Below are positions 54,281 through 62,012 of a DNA stretch of 64,000 nt, piece by piece. The position numbers and the translations under genes were made by a program. The notes under the pieces are model-generated. The model searched no databases. It saw nothing but the letters and a program-made list of their open reading frames with translations, and was not told the origin of the DNA. Source of the DNA: an uncultured Bacillota bacterium (GTDB lineage Bacteria; Bacillota; Clostridia; Peptostreptococcales; Anaerovoracaceae); assembly GCA_927441425.1 (NCBI GenBank), contig CAKMKG010000003.1, positions 1 through 64,000 on the forward strand, in the 5' to 3' direction. Positions within the stretch are counted from its first letter, which is position 1. Each line of letters opens with the position of its first letter.

Positions 54281-55120
54281 TTATTGAGCCGTTCCCCGTT
54301 TCAATCGTTCCACAGGAATTTGTATTTCCGTTAAATACTTATCCGGATTCTCTTCATTCCAAGGGCCCCTATGACAGATCTGACGGTTCAGTCCGGCCAT
54401 TTTGTATTGATCATGCTCGGTCAGCCAATGAGCGAAGGACAGAAATGCCGGCCCTATCTTTTCAAATGGTCCGTAAACCATGAAACAGGCCATGGTTTCC
54501 ACTTCCTCCGTCACCCGGAACAATTCGGATTTTTCGTATGCTCCCGGCTCAGGAAGTACCACACAGACTTCCACGTCAACATCGGCTTCCTTGTATTCCA
54601 CATCATGATAGATGGCGAGATTCAAGGTATTCTGCGGTAGCCTGGCATGCTCCCGCTCCAGACTTTCCGTCAACTCCTTCCAAAGCTGACCTTCAGAGAA
54701 ATAATCCGGAATGATTTTTCTAAGGGTCAACGCCGGATAAGCAGGAATCTTTTTCAGAGTGACATTACAGTGAATCGCTATCTGTTCTTTCCTGAGATCC
54801 TGAATTGCCGTATCGATCTTTGCCGCCCGCTCCATCTCAGTGCAGATCAGGGACTGAATTGCCTTTTGCTTGTTTCTCAGTTCCCCAATGATATAATCGT
54901 CTTGCCAATTCTGCAGAGCCGCCGCGATTTCCGTGATATGAAAACCCGAATCCCGGAGAAAAACGATCCTGTGCAGGGTGGGGATCTGGTCCACTGAGTA
55001 GGATCGATACCCTGTGAATTGATCGATTTGGGCAGGTTTTAAAAGCCCAGTTTCATCATAATACCGCAGCATCCTGATGGATACTTGGGTCAGTTTCGAA
55101 AATTCTCCGATCTTAAACAT
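54281..55120 (-). CDS. MerR-family regulator with GyrI-like effector domain
   Basis: At about 279 residues, it starts at the ATG at 55120 (MFKIGEFSKLTQ) 5 nt from AAGGAGGGG. The N-terminal MerR winged helix (VSIRMLRYYDETGLLKPAQID, then YRSYSVDQIPTLHRIVFLRDSGF) and coiled-coil dimer helix lead to a C-terminal GyrI-like ligand domain (about 125-279) with AIYHDVEYKEADVDVEVCVVLPEP. This is the BmrR/BltR layout of multidrug-responsive regulators; no efflux gene is adjacent. It lies just downstream of the lysine operon terminator. Confidence 0.88.
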   Translation of the reverse strand: MFKIGEFSKLTQVSIRMLRYYDETGLLKPAQIDQFTGYRSYSVDQIPTLHRIVFLRDSGFHITEIAAALQNWQDDYIIGELRNKQKAIQSLICTEMERAAKIDTAIQDLRKEQIAIHCNVTLKKIPAYPALTLRKIIPDYFSEGQLWKELTESLEREHARLPQNTLNLAIYHDVEYKEADVDVEVCVVLPEPGAYEKSELFRVTEEVETMACFMVYGPFEKIGPAFLSFAHWLTEHDQYKMAGLNRQICHRGPWNEENPDKYLTEIQIPVERLKRGTAQ

Positions 55121-55190
55121 TGCATCCCCTCCTTCCATAAAAGGGCTTACTGAGCTATTCAGAATAGGCCAGCCTTCCAATCAAAAATAG

Positions 55191-55235
55191 GAAGCTGATG
55201 ATGATATCCTCTATTCAATATCATACATCAGCTTC
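55191..55235 (-). terminator. Terminator of the lysine fermentation operon
   Basis: GAAGCTGATG.ATGATAT and ATATCAT.CATCAGCTTC form a long stem; CTATTTTTGATT follows on the minus strand. Confidence 0.88.
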
Positions 55236-55259
55236 GCTAATTTTACAAATACTGGTCCT

Positions 55260-55910
55260 TTATTTCATCGGCTGAAGAGTCGGGCTGATGATCAGCTCCG
55301 CTTCCGTCGCCTCCTGAATCTGTTCTATGGTGTAATCCGGATGAAGCTCCTTCAGCAAAATCCCTTCCGGTGTAATTTCCATCACACCCATTTCTGTGAT
55401 GATCATGTCAACAACCCCGACTGCAGTGTAAGGCAGTCTGCATTCCTTCAGGATCTTGTGTGCACCCTTTTGGGTATGCTGCATGGCAATGATGACCTTC
55501 TTTGCACCCACTACCAGATCCATTGCTCCGCCCATGCCGGGTACCATCTTTCCGGGTACGATCCAGTTGGAAAGGTTTCCGTGCTGATCAACTTCCAGTG
55601 CTCCCAGTATGGTCGCATCCACATGTCCGCCCCGGATGATGCCGAAGGAGGTGGCACTGTCAAAGTACATTGCCCCTGGATTTACCGTTACATACTGCGC
55701 CCCTGCATTAATGATGTCAACATCTTCTTTCCCTTTTTCTGCAGCAGGACCCATTCCCATGATGCCGTTTTCGGACTGAAGTATGATATGAACATCTTCA
55801 GGCAGGAAATTGGCTACCATGGTCGGAAGACCGATTCCCAGATTGACGACATTTCCGTCCGAAAGCTCCTTCGCAACTCTTGCTGCGATGATTTCCTTTA
55901 TATCTGCCAT
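55260..55910 (-). CDS. atoA: Acetoacetate/butyrate CoA-transferase subunit beta
   Basis: The 216-residue class I CoA-transferase small subunit has the catalytic Glu motif SENGIMGMGP near residue 51, VVNLGIGLPTMVANFLP, and GAQYVTVNPGAMYFDS. With AtoD it moves CoA between butyryl-CoA (or acetyl-CoA) and acetoacetate. In lysine fermentation this matches the step that links acetoacetate from Kce to butyrate formation. It overlaps atoD by 13 bp and ends the operon. Confidence 0.93.
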   Translation of the reverse strand: MADIKEIIAARVAKELSDGNVVNLGIGLPTMVANFLPEDVHIILQSENGIMGMGPAAEKGKEDVDIINAGAQYVTVNPGAMYFDSATSFGIIRGGHVDATILGALEVDQHGNLSNWIVPGKMVPGMGGAMDLVVGAKKVIIAMQHTQKGAHKILKECRLPYTAVGVVDMIITEMGVMEITPEGILLKELHPDYTIEQIQEATEAELIISPTLQPMK

Positions 55911-56578
55911 GGTTGTTCACCCCCTACGATAGCATCCACAAAGATGCCGGATGTAACCACATTATTTGGATCGATTTCTCCTACCTCTACGATTTCACAG
56001 GCGCCGACGATGACATATTCGGCTGCCGCCGCCATCATCGGATTGAAGGTTCTGGTGGTTGCATTGTACGTGGTGTTTCCGAATTTGTCAGTCACAGAGC
56101 CTCTGATCAAAGCAACATCTGCTTTTAGGGGCTTCTCTAACAGATAGTCCCTTCCGTCGATATTGATGACTTGTTTCCCTTCCGCCACAATGGTTCCAAC
56201 GCCTGTTGGAGTCAGGAATCCGCCCAGGCCCGTTCCGCCTGCTCTGACTCTTTCTGCTAAAGTTCCTTGTGGTACCAGGATACATTCTAGCTTATCTTCT
56301 TCAACATCGGTGTTCATTCTCCGCGCGACCTCGGGATTCAAGCCAACGTGGGAAGCGATCAGTGTCTTGACCTGTCCATTTGTTACTAATTTCCCAACGC
56401 CTCTACCCGGTACACCGGCATCGTTGCAGATAATGGTAAGATTCTTTACATTCTTTTCTACAAGGGCATCGATAAGGATCTCAGGGGTTCCGCAGGCCAT
56501 GAAGCCTCCGACCATGATGGATGCACCGTCCTCGATCCCGGCAATTGCTTCCTGTGCCGTCATGATTTTGTTTTTCAT
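55898..56578 (-). CDS. atoD: Acetoacetate/butyrate CoA-transferase subunit alpha
   Basis: The 226-residue large subunit of the class I CoA-transferase has MTAQEAIAGIEDGASIMVGGFMACGTPEILIDAL at the start, GVPGRGVGKLVTNGQVKTLIASHVGLNPEV, GTLAERVRAGGTGLGGFLTPTGVGT, and DVALIRGSVTDKFGNTTYN. The partner subunit follows with an overlap. It lies 15 bp after kamE, which places the CoA-transferase in the same transcript as the aminomutases. Confidence 0.93.
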   Translation of the reverse strand: MKNKIMTAQEAIAGIEDGASIMVGGFMACGTPEILIDALVEKNVKNLTIICNDAGVPGRGVGKLVTNGQVKTLIASHVGLNPEVARRMNTDVEEDKLECILVPQGTLAERVRAGGTGLGGFLTPTGVGTIVAEGKQVINIDGRDYLLEKPLKADVALIRGSVTDKFGNTTYNATTRTFNPMMAAAAEYVIVGACEIVEVGEIDPNNVVTSGIFVDAIVGGEQPWQI

Positions 56579-56593
56579 ATTGGGTTTTCCTCC

Positions 56594-57373
56594 CTAAATC
56601 AACTTTCTCTTAACGATTTCCGTGAGTACGAAGGATGCGACATCTTCTGCATAGGTATGTGCACCGAATCCTGCATCATATCCCAATTCCTGAGCAATTT
56701 CATGGGAGATTCTGGGTCCTCCGCATACAAGAATTACTTTGTCTCTGATTCCTTCTGCTTCCATTAGCTCAACCAGGTTAGTGAGGTTTGAAATGTGTAC
56801 GTCCTTCTGGGTTACGATCTGGGATACCAAGATCGCATCTGCATTGGTTTCGATTGCTTTTGCAATCAGAACTTCATTGGGAACCTGACTGCCCATATTG
56901 ATGGCTTGGATTCCATGATACCGTTCCAGTCCGAAATGTCCGTGGAAGCCCTTCATGTTCATGATCGCATCGATACCAACCGTATGCGCGTCCGTTCCGG
57001 AGCAGGCTCCTACGATGACCACGTCTCTCTTGATATTTTCAGCGATATATTTTTCGCATTCCAGACGGTCCATTACATCAACTTCGACTTTTGTTACTTT
57101 GATGGTGGTATAATCAACGGTGTGCTGACATTTTCCATACATTACGAAGTAGGTAAATCCGACCATGTCCTTGGAGAATACGACTGCTGGCTCATCGAGT
57201 CCCATCTTTTTTGCCAATATTTTTGCTGCTTCATTTGCTTCTTCCCCATAAGGCACCGGAAGGGTGAAGCTCAGCTGAATCATACCATCATTCATGGTAT
57301 CACCGTAAGGCTTCACTTTAGTTAAATCCACGGCTGTCGTTGCAGCAGCTGCACATGTTGTATGCGAACTCAT
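56594..57373 (-). CDS. kamE: Lysine 5,6-aminomutase beta subunit
   Basis: KamE binds adenosylcobalamin and, with KamD, shifts the terminal amino group of beta-lysine (or D-lysine) to C5. I start at the ATG at 57373 (MSSHTTCAAAA), which shares a base with the kamD stop codon (TAATG). Seen: the B12 motif DAHTVG in SGTDAHTVGIDAIMN with the cobalt-ligand His, and the following B12-binding fold (VLVSQIVTQKDVHISNLTNLVE, VCGGPR). The length, about 259 residues, is standard. Confidence 0.95.
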   Translation of the reverse strand: MSSHTTCAAAATTAVDLTKVKPYGDTMNDGMIQLSFTLPVPYGEEANEAAKILAKKMGLDEPAVVFSKDMVGFTYFVMYGKCQHTVDYTTIKVTKVEVDVMDRLECEKYIAENIKRDVVIVGACSGTDAHTVGIDAIMNMKGFHGHFGLERYHGIQAINMGSQVPNEVLIAKAIETNADAILVSQIVTQKDVHISNLTNLVELMEAEGIRDKVILVCGGPRISHEIAQELGYDAGFGAHTYAEDVASFVLTEIVKRKLI

Positions 57374-58929
57374 TATTTTGCACCTCCCAGCATCAGTGTA
57401 ATAAACGGATTGAAATAAGTATCGTCTTTCACGCAAACTCCTGCAAGCCCTTTGCCTCCGTCCCTCGGGCGTTTTACGCCGCCGAACTTTCCTTTTTCGA
57501 TTGTGGAGAAAAGGCCTTCCTTTTCAATTTCGCGCAACAGCTTGTCAGCTTCAGCAAGGACGAACTGCGCTCTTTTCTGTATAATGCCATCATGCTTGTA
57601 TTCCACTTCGTCTCCGATGGCTCTGGCATTGTTGAAGATGTATTTTGCGTTTTCAATGGAAAGCATTCGATCCTGCAAGTGAGGAGTGTGGATTGCTTCT
57701 GTCAGCATACCCAGCAGCTGCAGAGATTGACCCGACCAAACTGCAATCATGTTGAACAATGCATCCTGAATATGCCCTTTGAAAATGTTTCCGGTCATAT
57801 ACTTTGTTGGAGGCATGTATTTCAGCGGGGCTTTGGGGAAGATTTCTTTTGCCATGATCGCCTGTGCCAATTCATAGAGGAAGCCGTTCTCAATGTCAGG
57901 TTCCATCTCAAAGGCATGGCCAAGTCCCATCTGCTCTTCTTTGATATTTGCAATCACCGCAAATTGTTCGTTGATAAATTGTGATGCAAGTACGGTATGG
58001 GCTGCTTCATACGCATCATCTGTCGTCAAATAGTTGTCTTCTCCGGAGTTGAAGATGATTCCGCAATATCCGATGATAATTCTTGAGAAGTACTGATCAA
58101 CCAGCGTTCTCTGCATATTGATGTCACGGAAAAGGATGCCGTAAAGTGCGTCATTCAGCATGACATCCAGTCTTTCAATTGCTCCCATTGCTGCGATTTC
58201 AGGCATGCACAAGCCGGAGCTGTAGTTGCATAATCTGATGTATCTTCCAACTTCTTCGCCAACCTCATCGAGGGCTTTTCTCATGAGTCTAAAGTTCTCC
58301 TGAGTGGCATAGGTTCCGCCGAAGCCTTCTGTCGTCGGTCCGTAAGGTACGTAGTCCAGCAAGCTCTGGGCCGTTGTTCTGATCACCGCAATGATATCAG
58401 CACCCTGTCTTCCTGCTGCCTGTGCCTGAATGATATCTTCATAGATATTTCCGGTTGCAACGATTACATATAGATAAGGTTTTTTACCTTCTCCGATGGT
58501 TGCGAGATAATTGTTTCTCTTTTCTGTCTGTGCCATGATTTTATCGAGGGCATCCTTGACCAGCGGGAGGATCTTTGCTTCCGCTTCTGCAGGGGAAGCC
58601 ATCGGCAGTTTCATGAGATCAAGTTCGCCGGCAGCCATTTTCTCTGCAATTGTCTGGGGATTGAAGCCGGTCTGAACCATTGCATTTCCGATCCAGTACG
58701 CAACGCCTCTGGGCAGTCCGCCGCCATCCTCGATGGCATCTACTACAACATTAGGAAGTGGTGTATCTACATCATCTACTCCATCCACTCCTAAAAGTCT
58801 CAGGACAGTTCTTTCTGTGCTAACAGTGGTATGTCTGTCGATAAAAGTCTGCATGCTCTCGGCAATTCTTGCAGCACTGGATCTTGCGCTGTCAATCACC
58901 TTCGGGTCGAGATTTAACTTACTCTTCAT
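57373..58929 (-). CDS. kamD: Lysine 5,6-aminomutase alpha subunit
   Basis: The 518-residue large subunit has the PLP-site TIM barrel of the B12-dependent aminomutase. Typical stretches: LNLDPKVIDSARSSAARIAESMQ at the start, TTVSTERTVLRLLGVDGVD, QAAGRQGADIIAVIRTTAQSLLDYVPYGPTTEGFGGTYATQENFR and the late PRDGGKGLAGV. It forms beta-lysine to 3,5-diaminohexanoate with KamE. It is coupled to kamE by overlapping codons; the 188-bp gap to kamC holds repeat A4. Confidence 0.96.
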   Translation of the reverse strand: MKSKLNLDPKVIDSARSSAARIAESMQTFIDRHTTVSTERTVLRLLGVDGVDDVDTPLPNVVVDAIEDGGGLPRGVAYWIGNAMVQTGFNPQTIAEKMAAGELDLMKLPMASPAEAEAKILPLVKDALDKIMAQTEKRNNYLATIGEGKKPYLYVIVATGNIYEDIIQAQAAGRQGADIIAVIRTTAQSLLDYVPYGPTTEGFGGTYATQENFRLMRKALDEVGEEVGRYIRLCNYSSGLCMPEIAAMGAIERLDVMLNDALYGILFRDINMQRTLVDQYFSRIIIGYCGIIFNSGEDNYLTTDDAYEAAHTVLASQFINEQFAVIANIKEEQMGLGHAFEMEPDIENGFLYELAQAIMAKEIFPKAPLKYMPPTKYMTGNIFKGHIQDALFNMIAVWSGQSLQLLGMLTEAIHTPHLQDRMLSIENAKYIFNNARAIGDEVEYKHDGIIQKRAQFVLAEADKLLREIEKEGLFSTIEKGKFGGVKRPRDGGKGLAGVCVKDDTYFNPFITLMLGGAK

Positions 58930-59013
58930 CCTTTTTCCTTCTTTCCTTATTAATTATAAATGCTTTTGAAAATGGTGCATATATACCGGCAGCTATTTCA
59001 TAGCTGATGCCGT

Positions 59014-59107
59014 GTTGAGCGTGTTCTTATAGAAAAACGTGAAACCTGTTACCGCATTTGATGCGAAGCATCTCAAATGCGGCGTTTTTTGAGAGAATAC
59101 TCTCAAC
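59014..59107 (-). repeat. Family A interspersed palindromic repeat, copy A4
   Basis: The core is diverged: AAAAACGTGAAACCTGTTACC, GATGCGAAGCATC, GCGGCGTTTTTT. Changes on the two sides of the middle stem compensate, so CCGCATTT and AAATGCGG now pair fully. Copy-specific arms GTTGAGCGTGTTCT (59014) and AGAATACTCTCAAC (59094) pair with wobble. It starts 10 nt after the kamC stop codon, inside the kam operon. A short hairpin CAGCTA/TAGCTG lies next to it (58990-59006). Confidence 0.85.
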
Positions 59108-59116
59108 AGGCGTTTT

Positions 59117-60757
59117 TTATTTATGAACCTCGTTTAAATATGCTTTCGCATTTTCAATAATTTCATCATATATTCCAAGCATCTTTGCAATGTTTAACGC
59201 ATCCTTCGGTATTTCCTCATCGTTTTCCGCATGATAAAGACGATAATCCATATATTTTTGTATAATCTCAATTCTCTCTCTGCGGTTTGCATAGCGAAGT
59301 TCTTTTTCAAGCTTTTGAAAGTCCGCATTTACAAGACCTCTGACCTGCATATTCTTGATACCCTCCCCTACTGTAACACTGTCAAAGTGGGTAGTGATCA
59401 GGCTTATGTAGGATCTGGGTTTTAAATATCCAACCAGACTTTTGGTAAGAGCCAAACCCTCTATGGGGTTTGTTCCGCTTGCGATCTCATCGATCAGAAG
59501 CAATGATCGATCCTTGCTCTGGTCCAATATTTCCTTAAGCTCTTCCATTTCACTTCCGAAGCTGGAAAGCCCTCGCTGCATCGATTGACTGTCTCCGATT
59601 AAAATATGGATATAATTTGATAGTCCGACCTTGGCTGCACTGCATGGTACAAAAAACCCATACTGGGTCAGCATAGCCACCAGACCGACCAATTTCAAGC
59701 ACACGGTTTTCCCACCCATATTTGCCCCTGTAATACAGGTGACTCCATCCTGCAGTTTTATGCTCACAGGACAGTAAGGCTTATTTTTTTGGTTCAGAAT
59801 TTCTTCCACAACAAGATGTCTGCCCTCTTCAATTTCAATCCTATGCTCCAAAACAAGCTGCGGCTTCACACAGTGATGATGCTTGGCATAGACTGCTTTT
59901 GAGAGGGTAAAATCCAGTTCTCCTATTTTATCGCAGTTTTTCCGCAGAATTTCAGCGGATCGAAAGACCTCTTTCGACAACGCTTCCCGAATGAACAATT
60001 CCTCTCCCTCGATGATTTCATTGAGGGAGTCCATTTCCCGAATAAAAGCATCTATTTCATCGGTATTTTTCAGCGCAAAGGTGACCGATAAATAATCTTC
60101 GTCTCCTGTCATAAGCTCCGGAATCTCTTTGATGATCTTGACCAGTTCCTTGTTGGACTTTGAAACGACATAATCAAATCTGGGTGTTAATGTTATACCA
60201 TAATGCGTCTCAATCTGCTGCTTTATAAGCTTTTGCGCTTTTCTAATATTAATTTCAACTTCTCGTTTTCTTTTTCTGAGTTCCCCCAGTGTTTCGGAAA
60301 AGTCATCGTAGATATAAAAGGTGTTCATCCTGTCTTTTCTTGGATCAAGGACATCCAGGAGATCCATGGTATCCATGAGAATGAATTCTTCCGATAGTTG
60401 ATGTCCTGCCGCCGCCAGAAGTTCCACGATTCTCTTCATCTTCAGGAGCAGGCTTTTTATTTCAAAGAGTTCCACCACCGACAATGCATTGTTCTTGCTC
60501 CTGTCTATGGAAAAGCTGATATCCTTCATATCCATGAAGGTTTCGATGAGCAGTTCAACGGTCTGGGGCTTCTCCTCTGCAAGGGCAAGCAGTTCTTCCA
60601 GCTTGCGGAATTCGTGGTTCAGACGATCCTCGTCGCCGGGCAAGAACGGAACGATGGCCTTCCTCTGTTTTTTTCCGAAGGGAGTCATCACGTTAATGCT
60701 CTGCATGACATGATCAAGGCCGGTTTCACTTCTCGTTTTTACATTAGATAGTCTCAC
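59117..60757 (-). CDS. kamC: MutS-related ATPase of the lysine fermentation cluster
   Basis: The protein of about 546 residues has a MutS-like lever/coiled region and a C-terminal ABC-type ATPase: Walker A TGANMGGKT near residue 350, FSSFGSEME-type signature (RGLSSFGSEMEELKEIL) and Walker B LLLIDEIASGTNP. It lacks the mismatch-recognition domain of MutS1. KamC is a constant member of kam operons and is thought, with KamB, to help keep the B12 aminomutase active; this is not proven. I start it at the GTG at 60757, overlapping the end of kamB. Confidence 0.88.
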   Translation of the reverse strand: MRLSNVKTRSETGLDHVMQSINVMTPFGKKQRKAIVPFLPGDEDRLNHEFRKLEELLALAEEKPQTVELLIETFMDMKDISFSIDRSKNNALSVVELFEIKSLLLKMKRIVELLAAAGHQLSEEFILMDTMDLLDVLDPRKDRMNTFYIYDDFSETLGELRKRKREVEINIRKAQKLIKQQIETHYGITLTPRFDYVVSKSNKELVKIIKEIPELMTGDEDYLSVTFALKNTDEIDAFIREMDSLNEIIEGEELFIREALSKEVFRSAEILRKNCDKIGELDFTLSKAVYAKHHHCVKPQLVLEHRIEIEEGRHLVVEEILNQKNKPYCPVSIKLQDGVTCITGANMGGKTVCLKLVGLVAMLTQYGFFVPCSAAKVGLSNYIHILIGDSQSMQRGLSSFGSEMEELKEILDQSKDRSLLLIDEIASGTNPIEGLALTKSLVGYLKPRSYISLITTHFDSVTVGEGIKNMQVRGLVNADFQKLEKELRYANRRERIEIIQKYMDYRLYHAENDEEIPKDALNIAKMLGIYDEIIENAKAYLNEVHK

Positions 60758-61784
60758 TAAACTCCCCTCCCAGCTTGACATCGATCACAGGTATTCCGTC
60801 TATGGCACCTCTTATGGCTTTCAGCAGGGCTTCATGCTCAAAGGAATATCCCGCAGGAGCATGGGGATTGACCGTCAGTGCCGCAACCGTAATATTTTCC
60901 AGCACTTTCACAGTAAATCCTTTTTTCCGCAGCTGCTGCCAATGCATGGCGTCGATAAAAATTTTCGTCGGATCCTTGAGTATGAACTGAACTTGTTTCA
61001 TTTTCGCCGGATGGATATCGGAAATAACGCTGTTGGTCAAGGCTCCCGGAATGTATATGTAATCCGTCTCCTGGTCAATCGCTTCATCCAGAAATTTGCC
61101 TGCCGTCAGTCCGGTTTTCAGGTCTAACAGTTCGAGCTGCTTTCCTTTGATCAGCATGATCTTCTCCCGCTCTTGCTTTGAAAGGATCAGATCTCTGGCG
61201 TTCCCATCCTCCAATTCCGGAAGCTGATAGAGTGCCACGATGTGAGCGGTCTCCTCAACGACCTTTTTGATGCTTCGGGAAATCACTGCGCCCGTTGATA
61301 AAATAATCGCATCCGAGGCGTCCGGCGCTGCAATGGACTTTCTGTCAATGGCACCGTCGATGAGAATGATTTCAGCTCCATATGCCAGCATTTCTCTGCA
61401 CATTATTTTTTGATCATTTGTGTTGACCGGTCCCGCGATCTGCACATAGCCGCTTTCCGCAACTCTGCAGAGCATGATCTGCCCCAGCGCTGTGGAATAA
61501 TTGGTCATGCACAAAATTTCCAGGCCGGCATCCGCCAGGTCATACAGCTTGACAGGAACGGATACAATCGTTCCCGTATCAAGAAAGACTCTGGGCTTGT
61601 CTGTCCCGGTTACAAGGTCACAGCTTTCGCCATCTCTGCCAGTAGATGTAATCCCCAATACAACGCCGTCATCCATCGCTTCTTCGATCAAATAGTTCAG
61701 CGCCGTAGTTTTCCCTGCATTCTTGGCCATTCCCACGATGGACAGGGTTTTATATTTCTGCTTCAATTGGCTTAGTAGACCCAT
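60744..61784 (-). CDS. kamB: P-loop protein of the lysine fermentation cluster
   Basis: The 346-residue protein has an N-terminal P-loop GMAKNAGKTTALNYL near residue 18 and a MinD/SIMIBI-like first half (GYVQIAGPVNTNDQKIMC, EIILIDGAIDRKSIAAPDASDAIILSTGA). The second half is less conserved. KamB has no proven role; position next to MutS-like KamC and a P-loop NTPase fold suggest a chaperone or reactivation factor for the aminomutase. It overlaps kamC by 14 bp, whereas 228 bp, mostly repeat B3, separate it from kamA. Confidence 0.88.
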   Translation of the reverse strand: MGLLSQLKQKYKTLSIVGMAKNAGKTTALNYLIEEAMDDGVVLGITSTGRDGESCDLVTGTDKPRVFLDTGTIVSVPVKLYDLADAGLEILCMTNYSTALGQIMLCRVAESGYVQIAGPVNTNDQKIMCREMLAYGAEIILIDGAIDRKSIAAPDASDAIILSTGAVISRSIKKVVEETAHIVALYQLPELEDGNARDLILSKQEREKIMLIKGKQLELLDLKTGLTAGKFLDEAIDQETDYIYIPGALTNSVISDIHPAKMKQVQFILKDPTKIFIDAMHWQQLRKKGFTVKVLENITVAALTVNPHAPAGYSFEHEALLKAIRGAIDGIPVIDVKLGGEFSETI

Positions 61785-61836
61785 GTTTTACTCCTTGTAG
61801 CGAATAGGAACCATTTCCCAATTCGATAAAAAATGA

Positions 61837-62008
61837 CTGCGCTGTGTCGGGATGTGTCACCCCGCCGACAGAAAATACTTTTCCTACAACGGCGGTTTCC
61901 AAGCCTTTTTGCCCCAAGCTCGCTTGGCTAGGCAAAACGGACAGCAGGGAGCGAAGCGAGTCGGAGTTCCGTTTCACGGAACGTTGGGGACACACCCGGC
62001 AGGCGCAG
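61837..62008 (-). repeat. Family B interspersed palindromic repeat, copy B3
   Basis: It carries the B1/B2 core in reverse orientation (CGGACAGCAGGGAGCGAAGC, TTTTTGCCCCAAGCTC). Outer arms CTGCGCTGTGTCGGGATGTG (61837) and GGGGACACACCCGGCAGGCG (61986) are complementary with small gaps. A mini-hairpin TTCCG/CGGAA lies near 61967. It fills most of the gap between kamA and kamB, beginning 4 nt after the kamA stop codon. Confidence 0.83.
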
Positions 62009-62012
62009 CATT

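Noticed and set aside
12251-59107. CRISPR array
   Set aside because: Family A copies are kilobases apart, not regularly spaced, and no cas genes are present.
61750-61995. Minus-strand frame across repeat B3
   Set aside because: Same repeat-derived peptide as at 27.6 kb; it overlaps the kamB start and has no ribosome site.
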